A stretch of DNA of 64,000 nt from Actinoplanes sp. NBC_00393. GTDB lineage: Bacteria > Actinomycetota > Actinomycetes > Mycobacteriales > Micromonosporaceae. The notes beneath the pieces are model-generated. The model was not told the DNA's origin and did no database searches. It worked only from the letters and a program-made list of their open reading frames with translations. Location of the stretch: the NCBI RefSeq assembly GCF_036053395.1, contig NZ_CP107942.1, forward strand, positions 11,026,001 through 11,090,000. The letters run 5' to 3'. This document shows, one piece after another, positions 59,527-64,000 of this stretch (positions are counted from its first letter, which is position 1; every line of letters starts with the position of its first letter). The position numbers and the translations under genes were made by a program.

Positions 59527-60515
59527 GAGCGACCGGCAATAGGTGTCTCACTTGAGTCGGCGGGTGGTGGGCCGGGTTTCCCATCGGTAGAGGGTCCGTG
59601 CTCGTTGGATGAGTTGACGGATCGTGACGATGGCGGCGGCCAGGTACAGGTAGAAGTCGATGATCTGGGCGTTGCGGTCGGTGCAGCGGCGGATCTTGCC
59701 GAAGCCGTTCATCCACGAGTTCGTCCGCTCGACCACCCAGCGCTTTCCGATCTGGATCGGGGCGGGCACGCCCTTGCGGGCGATCTCGGCATCGAAGCCG
59801 ATCTCGTCGAGTAGCTCGCGGGTGCGTTTACTGTCGTAGCCGCGGTCGAGGTGCGCGGTGACCTGCTCGGGCCAGTGATGGCGCAGCTGGGTGCTGCACT
59901 GTTCGAAGGTGTCGCGCAGCAGCGGCGAGTCGTGCCGGTTGGCCGGGGCGCCGACGAGGCCGAGCGGGATGCCGTAGCCGTCGACGCCGGTCGAGCGTTT
60001 CATGCCGCCTTTGCCGCGGTCGACCGGGGACCGTCCGGCCCGGTCGCCGCCGCACGGCGCCTTGGTGATCGCGCCGTCGGCGCTGACGTCCGCCAGGTCC
60101 AGGCCGATCATCCGGTCATAGGCGTCCAGGGCCAGTTCGTGGAGTTGCTCGCCCAGCCCGGCCTGCGCCCACCGGTGCAGGCGCCGGCGGATCGTGCGAT
60201 CCGAGCACTGCGCGGTGGCCACCCGTTCGTAACCCGATCCGTGAACGAGGGCGGCAATGACCAGTTCGAACACGACCCGGTTCGGGATTGCCCGGCGGTG
60301 ACATCCGAGGGGATGCGCCGGGTCGAAGCCGGGTCGCTCGGGACACAGCGCGGCGAACTGGACGAAGATCGGTTCGAGCAACGATGATGGCAGCGCAGGC
60401 ACGGGACTCCGTCGATCGCTGAGCGTAGAGAACTCTGATGATCAACATCCCGTGCCTGTTTGCTATCTCGGGGTGCCCAGTTGTCCGGATCGTGGATGCC
60501 TACTGCCGGTCGCCC
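59527..60515 (-). mobile_element. IS5-type insertion sequence, complete
   Basis: Ends GAGCGACCGGCAATAGG (59527-59543) and CCTACTGCCGGTCGCCC (60499-60515) are 17-bp inverted repeats with 15 matches. Both sides are flanked by TAA (59524-59526 and 60516-60518), a 3-bp target duplication of the TNA type reported for the IS1031 group of the IS5 family. Length 989 bp with one intact transposase. The clean ends and duplication point to a recent, possibly active insertion. Confidence 0.88.
59548..60402 (-). CDS. IS5-family transposase
   Basis: 284 residues from GTG. DDE motif: first Asp in [15 protein letters not shown], second in [15 protein letters not shown], and Glu in [23 protein letters not shown], the IS5 YxxR/K-like spacing. 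An N-terminal helical DNA-binding part contains [28 protein letters not shown]. Full length with no frameshift, so it is likely functional. Confidence 0.93.
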   Translation of the reverse strand: MPALPSSLLEPIFVQFAALCPERPGFDPAHPLGCHRRAIPNRVVFELVIAALVHGSGYERVATAQCSDRTIRRRLHRWAQAGLGEQLHELALDAYDRMIGLDLADVSADGAITKAPCGGDRAGRSPVDRGKGGMKRSTGVDGYGIPLGLVGAPANRHDSPLLRDTFEQCSTQLRHHWPEQVTAHLDRGYDSKRTRELLDEIGFDAEIARKGVPAPIQIGKRWVVERTNSWMNGFGKIRRCTDRNAQIIDFYLYLAAAIVTIRQLIQRARTLYRWETRPTTRRLK

Positions 60516-60529
60516 TAAGAATGGTGGTC

Positions 60530-61540
60530 ATGGAACACAGGTATCTGGGAGCCAGCGGGTTGCGGGTCAGCGAGTTGTGCCTCGGCACGATGACGTTCGG
60601 CAAGGAGGCCGACGAGGCGACCTCGCACCGGCTGATGGACCGGTTCGTCGAGGCCGGCGGCAACTTCATCGACACCGCGGATGTGTACGCCGGCACCGCC
60701 TCCGAGCAGATCATCGGTAGATGGCTGGCCGGGCAGAAGCGGGAGGACCTGGTGATCGCCACCAAGTTCTTCTGGAGCACCGGGGTCGGCGGGGCCAACC
60801 ACATCGGCGCGGGGCGCAAGCACATCGTGTCCGCGGTGCACGATAGCCTGCGCCGGCTGCAGACCGACTACATCGACCTCTACCAGGTGCACTGCTTCGA
60901 CGAGGCGACCCCGGTCGAGGAGACGCTGTCCACTCTCGACACGCTGGTCCGGGCCGGCAAGGTGCGCTACCTCGGGGTGAGCAACTACGCGAGCTGGCAG
61001 TTGCAGAAGTCGGTCGACGTCGCGCGGTACCGCGGGTGGGAGCCGTTCGTCGCGATGCAGCCGCTCTACAACCTGATCGACCGGGAGGTGGAGCTGGAGC
61101 TGGTGCCGGTGAGCCGCAACGAGGGCGTCGGCATCATCCCGTGGTCGCCGATGCGCGGTGGCTGGCTGACCGGGAAGTACCGGCGGGGCATGACCGAGGC
61201 GCCGGCGGACACCCGCTGGGAGGGCAACAAGCAGCCCTGGCTGGGTGACTGGCAGAAGAGCGTCGACGAGCGCACCTGGTCGGTGACCGACGCGCTGATC
61301 GCGGTCGCCGAGGAGGTGGGGCACAGCCCGGCGCAGGTGGCGCTGCGCTGGCTGATGCAGCGGCCGGGCGTCACCGCGCCGATCATCGGGGCGAAGCGGC
61401 TGGAGCAGCTCGACGACAACCTGGGCGCGTCCGGCTGGTCGCTGGACGACAAGAGCATGGAGCGGCTCACCGCGGCGGGGGAGCTGCCTCTGCCGTACCC
61501 CCATGGTTATCTGGCCGGATCGCCCCGCCGCAAGGCCTGA
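60530..61540 (+). CDS. Aldo/keto reductase
   Basis: 336 residues from ATG ([24 protein letters not shown]); an ATG three codons earlier (60521) is also possible. AKR fold: [23 protein letters not shown] with catalytic Asp and Tyr, LVIATKFFW with Lys, [12 protein letters not shown] with His, [43 protein letters not shown], and [18 protein letters not shown] for the NADP phosphate. A full-length oxidoreductase of broad substrate range. The IS element ends just 5 to 14 bp upstream, so its original promoter is now about 1 kb away, on the far side of the insertion. Confidence 0.93.
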   Translation: MEHRYLGASGLRVSELCLGTMTFGKEADEATSHRLMDRFVEAGGNFIDTADVYAGTASEQIIGRWLAGQKREDLVIATKFFWSTGVGGANHIGAGRKHIVSAVHDSLRRLQTDYIDLYQVHCFDEATPVEETLSTLDTLVRAGKVRYLGVSNYASWQLQKSVDVARYRGWEPFVAMQPLYNLIDREVELELVPVSRNEGVGIIPWSPMRGGWLTGKYRRGMTEAPADTRWEGNKQPWLGDWQKSVDERTWSVTDALIAVAEEVGHSPAQVALRWLMQRPGVTAPIIGAKRLEQLDDNLGASGWSLDDKSMERLTAAGELPLPYPHGYLAGSPRRKA

Positions 61541-61551
61541 GAAAAACGCTG

Positions 61552-61577
61552 GCAGAGGGGCCTAAGGGCCCCTCTGC
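61552..61577 (+). terminator. Terminator after the aldo/keto reductase gene
   Basis: GCAGAGGGGCC, loop TAAG, GGCCCCTCTGC: an 11-bp perfect stem 11 bp after the stop, followed by AACAAACC. Confidence 0.75.
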
Positions 61578-61772
61578 AACAAACCTGCAAATCGATTCTG
61601 TTGACTCGGTTATCTCGGCGGTGGCAGATTCCAACACGGAATATCCGTCCCCGGACCCGCCGGATCCCCACTCCCCGGACGTGCCGTACGCTGCGGAAAC
61701 GCATTTCATCGCGATTGAGCAATGGGCTCGTCCCTGCCCGGCGGATTCCATTCCTCGACAGGAGAAACACCC

Positions 61773-63590
61773 ATGGCTCCAACACTGCGCCGATGGGCCG
61801 GTGTAGGTGGAATCGCCACCGTGGTGACCGCGGCTCTGATCGCCACGGTGACCAGCGCCGAGGCGGCGACCGTGTTCAGCGCCGATTTCGAATCGGGCAG
61901 CACCAGCGGCTGGTCGAAGTCCGGCGGCACCTGGTCGGTCGTGGCCGACGGCTCGCAGACGCTGCGCCAGTCGAACGCCGGCAGCGAGAACGCCCGGCAG
62001 TTCGCCGGTGACGCGGCCTGGAGCGACTACACGGTCTCGGCGAAGGTCAAGCCGTTGTCGTTCGGGTCGGGCGGCTTCGTCGGGCTGCTGGCCCGGGCGA
62101 AGAGCTCGACCACGTTCTACCGGCTGGCGCTGCTGCCCGGCCAGGCCCAGCTGCAGGCGGTGAACAGCGGAAACGTGACCGTGCTGGGCACCTCGTCGCG
62201 GACCGTCTCCACCGGCTCCTGGTACACGTTGAGCCTCACCGTCTCCGGAACCTCGATCAGCGGCAGCATCGACGGCGCCGCGGTCGGTTCCGGCACCAGT
62301 TCGGTCGCCTCCACCGGCCGGATCGGTCTGCAGACCGGTCACGCCTCGGCCGGCTTCGACGACGTGGTCGTCACGACCGGCGGCACCACGCCGCCCACGT
62401 CGAGCCCGCCCACCAGCTCGTCGCCCTCGACGCCGCCGTCCCCCAGCCCTTCGACGTCGACGCCGCCGTCCCCCAGCCCCTCGACGTCGACGCCGCCGCC
62501 GACCAGCGGCGCTCTCTACGTGGCGCCGAACGGCTCGGCGAGCGCCGCCGGAACCGAGGCGGCCCCGACCACGCTCGCGTCGGCGATCACCCGGATCGCG
62601 GCCGGCGGCACGATCTACGTGCGCGGCGGCACCTACAACTCGGCCTCGACGATCACCGTCGCGCCCGGCAACAACGGCTCGGCCGGCGCGCTGAAGAAGA
62701 TCTTCGCCTACCCCGGTGAGAAGCCGATCCTGAACTTCTCCGCCCAGGCCGAGGACACCACGGCCCGCGGCCTCGCGATCAACGGCAACTTCTGGCACGT
62801 CAACGGCCTGATCGTCGAGCGCGCCGGCGACAACGGCATCTTCATCGGCGGCAGCAACAACATCGTCGAGCGTACGATCACCCGCTTCAACCGCGACAGC
62901 GGTCTGCAGATCTCCCGGATCGCCTCGGACACCCCGAACTCGCAATGGCCGGCGAACAACCTGGTGCTCTCCTCGGAGTCGCACGACAACGCCGACTCCG
63001 ACGGCGAGGACGCGGACGGGTTCGCCGCGAAGCTGACGGTCGGCTCCGGCAACGTCTTCCGCTACACGGTGTCGCACAACAACATCGACGACGGCTGGGA
63101 CCTCTACACCAAGACCGACACCGGGCCGATCGGCGTGGTGACGATCGAGGACTCGATCGCCTACAACAACGGCACCCTTTCCAACGGTGGGCAGGCCGGG
63201 GCCGGTGACCGCAACGGCTACAAGCTGGGCGGCGAGGACATCGGCGTGAACCACATCGTGCGCCGCAGCATCGCCTTCAAGAACGGCAAGCACGGGTTCA
63301 CGTACAACAGCAACCCGGGCTCGATGACGATCTCCAACAACCTGTCGATCGACAACGCCGAGCGCAATTTCAACTTCGACGAGGGCTCACACGTGTTCCG
63401 GAACAACACGTCCTGCCGCAGCGGCAGTGGCACCAACGACCGGATCATCGGCAACTCGGACAGCTCGAACCAGTTCTGGTCCGGCAGCAACGGGTCGCGG
63501 TGCGCGTCGTACACCGGTGCCCTGGCCTGGTCGTTCGCCTCCGACGGCAAGCTGGTCGTGACGCTCGGCGGGCGTGTCGTCTCGCTCTGA
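61773..63590 (+). CDS. Secreted pectate lyase (PL9) with N-terminal carbohydrate-binding-like domain
   Basis: 605 residues from ATG with GGAGAAA upstream. Signal peptide to about 32 (AEA-A). An N-terminal beta-sandwich (about 33-200: VFSADFESGSTSGWSKSGGTWSVV, YTVSAKVKPLSFGSGGFVGLLARAKSS, GRIGLQTGHASAGFDDVVV) resembles laminin-G/CBM66-type modules. A Ser/Thr/Pro linker (about 202-247) contains a 30-bp tandem repeat (STSTPPSPSP). The beta-helix (about 247-605) is of PL9 type: YVAPNGSASAAGTEAAPTTLASAI, FWHVNGLIVERAGDNGIFIGGSNNIVERT, SDGEDADGFAAKLTVGSGNVFRY with Ca-binding Asp residues, NNIDDGWDLYTKT, and GFTYNSNPGSMTISNN. It cleaves pectate with the PL1 enzyme at 16279. Confidence 0.92.
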   Translation: MAPTLRRWAGVGGIATVVTAALIATVTSAEAATVFSADFESGSTSGWSKSGGTWSVVADGSQTLRQSNAGSENARQFAGDAAWSDYTVSAKVKPLSFGSGGFVGLLARAKSSTTFYRLALLPGQAQLQAVNSGNVTVLGTSSRTVSTGSWYTLSLTVSGTSISGSIDGAAVGSGTSSVASTGRIGLQTGHASAGFDDVVVTTGGTTPPTSSPPTSSSPSTPPSPSPSTSTPPSPSPSTSTPPPTSGALYVAPNGSASAAGTEAAPTTLASAITRIAAGGTIYVRGGTYNSASTITVAPGNNGSAGALKKIFAYPGEKPILNFSAQAEDTTARGLAINGNFWHVNGLIVERAGDNGIFIGGSNNIVERTITRFNRDSGLQISRIASDTPNSQWPANNLVLSSESHDNADSDGEDADGFAAKLTVGSGNVFRYTVSHNNIDDGWDLYTKTDTGPIGVVTIEDSIAYNNGTLSNGGQAGAGDRNGYKLGGEDIGVNHIVRRSIAFKNGKHGFTYNSNPGSMTISNNLSIDNAERNFNFDEGSHVFRNNTSCRSGSGTNDRIIGNSDSSNQFWSGSNGSRCASYTGALAWSFASDGKLVVTLGGRVVSL

Positions 63591-63601
63591 CGCCTTTGCG
63601 G

Positions 63602-63625
63602 GCCCGGCCGGTTCTCCGGCCGGGC
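63602..63625 (+). terminator. Terminator hairpin 1 after the PL9 gene
   Basis: GCCCGGCCGG, loop TTCT, CCGGCCGGGC: a 10-bp perfect stem 12 bp after the stop. It is followed by an almost identical copy 33 bp later. Confidence 0.8.
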
Positions 63626-63634
63626 TCCACTCGG

Positions 63635-63658
63635 GCCCGGCCGGTTTTCCGGCCGGGC
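63635..63658 (+). terminator. Terminator hairpin 2 (tandem duplicate)
   Basis: Same 10-bp stem as the preceding hairpin with a TTTT loop, followed by TT. The pair forms a 33-bp tandem duplication of a terminator. Confidence 0.8.
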
Positions 63659-63711
63659 TTGACTCGTCCCCTGGGGGAGACCCGAGGCTTGATGCCGGGA
63701 AGGAGGAACCC

Positions 63712-64000
63712 ATGACCGACCTGATCCCGATCGGCCGTTTCTCTCGCATGACGCGGCTGTCGATCAAAGCGTTGCGCTTCTACGACGAGCAGGGGCTGTT
63801 GCGGCCGCTGCACGTCGACCCGTCGTCCGGATATCGGTATTACGGCCGTGTGCAGGCCAATCGTGCCGAGGCGATCCGCATCCTGCGGTCCACCGGCATG
63901 CCGGTCGACGAGATCCGCGAGGTGCTGGCCGAGGACGATCCGGAGCGGACCGGCAAGCGCCTGGCCATGCACCGGGAACGGTTGCTGGAGCGGCTCGCGG
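63712..64000 (+). CDS. MerR-family transcription regulator (3' end outside window)
   Basis: An ATG at 63712 with an AAGGAGG site opens a frame to the window end, about 96 residues. The MerR helix-turn-helix and wing read IGRFSRMTRLSIKALRFYDEQGLLRPLHVDPSSGYRYYG, followed by the dimerisation helix with MPVDEIREVLAEDDPERTGKRLAMHRERLLERL. FSRMTRLSIKALRFYDEQGLL with a SGYRYY wing is typical of BmrR/BltR-like multidrug sensors that carry a C-terminal GyrI-type effector domain, which would lie beyond the edge. Confidence 0.9.
   Translation, partial: MTDLIPIGRFSRMTRLSIKALRFYDEQGLLRPLHVDPSSGYRYYGRVQANRAEAIRILRSTGMPVDEIREVLAEDDPERTGKRLAMHRERLLERLA

Overview
The window is GC-rich, densely coded, and full of GTG starts and 4-nt ATGA/GTGA gene overlaps. 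It carries actinobacterial families: HPF-like and WGR proteins, an LpqY/SugABC-type importer, a Streptomyces-type CBM20 amylase, a CBM2 mannanase, DeoR and LacI regulators and a CebR box. This points to a filamentous, saprophytic actinobacterium, most likely Micromonosporaceae such as Actinoplanes or a relative. Genus is inferred from style and content, not from a marker gene. No rRNA, tRNA or CRISPR array was seen.

Layout. (1) 1-2000: end of a sugar-metabolism operon (Gfo/Idh/MocA end, PmoA-like DUF6807, cupin). (2) 1935-5262: a minus-strand operon of a haem-oxygenase-fold iron enzyme, a HemK-like methyltransferase and a GCS2 carboxylate-amine ligase, with a divergent CDGSH Fe-S protein. (3) 5288-11311: c-di-GMP and sensory genes (EAL-DICT; GGDEF-EAL followed by a histidine kinase). 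(4) 11369-13425: flavin reductase with a SoxR/MerR-like 19-bp-spacer promoter, and a WGR-beta-propeller protein. (5) 13584-17709: secreted alpha-amylase and pectate lyase PL1. (6) 17807-23378: a glycan/cell-surface group (two GT2 transferases, a flavoprotein, an alpha/alpha-barrel protein, UDP-GlcNAc 2-epimerase). (7) 23428-25518: HPF-like factor, PurU and a HigBA-like toxin-antitoxin pair. (8) 25550-36259: a uronate-polysaccharide utilisation locus, made of a seven-gene minus operon (DUF2264, sugar ABC importer, YesL, GH88, KduI/IolB) facing a heparinase-like lyase and a DeoR/LacI hybrid regulator. (9) 37364-44432: LacI regulator and an alpha-glucoside importer operon with UgpC-type ATPase and GH13 glucosidase. 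(10) 44630-46049: CebR box and secreted GH5 mannanase-CBM2. (11) 46511-54040: molybdopterin oxidoreductase, small proteins, M36 metallopeptidase and beta-lactamase-fold hydrolase. (12) 54147-59378: GGDEF-EAL protein and a NitT/TauT-type ABC operon containing a methyltransferase. (13) 59527-60515: an IS5-type element with its ends and a TAA target duplication, lying 5 to 14 bp upstream of an aldo/keto reductase. (14) 61773-64000: secreted PL9 pectate lyase and the start of a MerR regulator.

How it fits together. Secreted enzymes (amylase, PL1, PL9, mannanase) digest plant polysaccharides. Two ABC importers with intracellular lyases and hydrolases take up and finish alpha-glucosides and unsaturated uronides. 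Local LacI, DeoR/LacI and CebR-type sites would switch these on.

The most unusual non-coding signal is two families of intergenic tandem repeats. One has an exact 63-bp period and occurs as three separate arrays (about 6972, 15662 and 36720), each unit carrying a conserved hairpin. The other has a 62-63-bp period and occurs at about 36578 and 46189, also with a hairpin. Shorter tandem repeats run across stop codons at 19504 and 48698.
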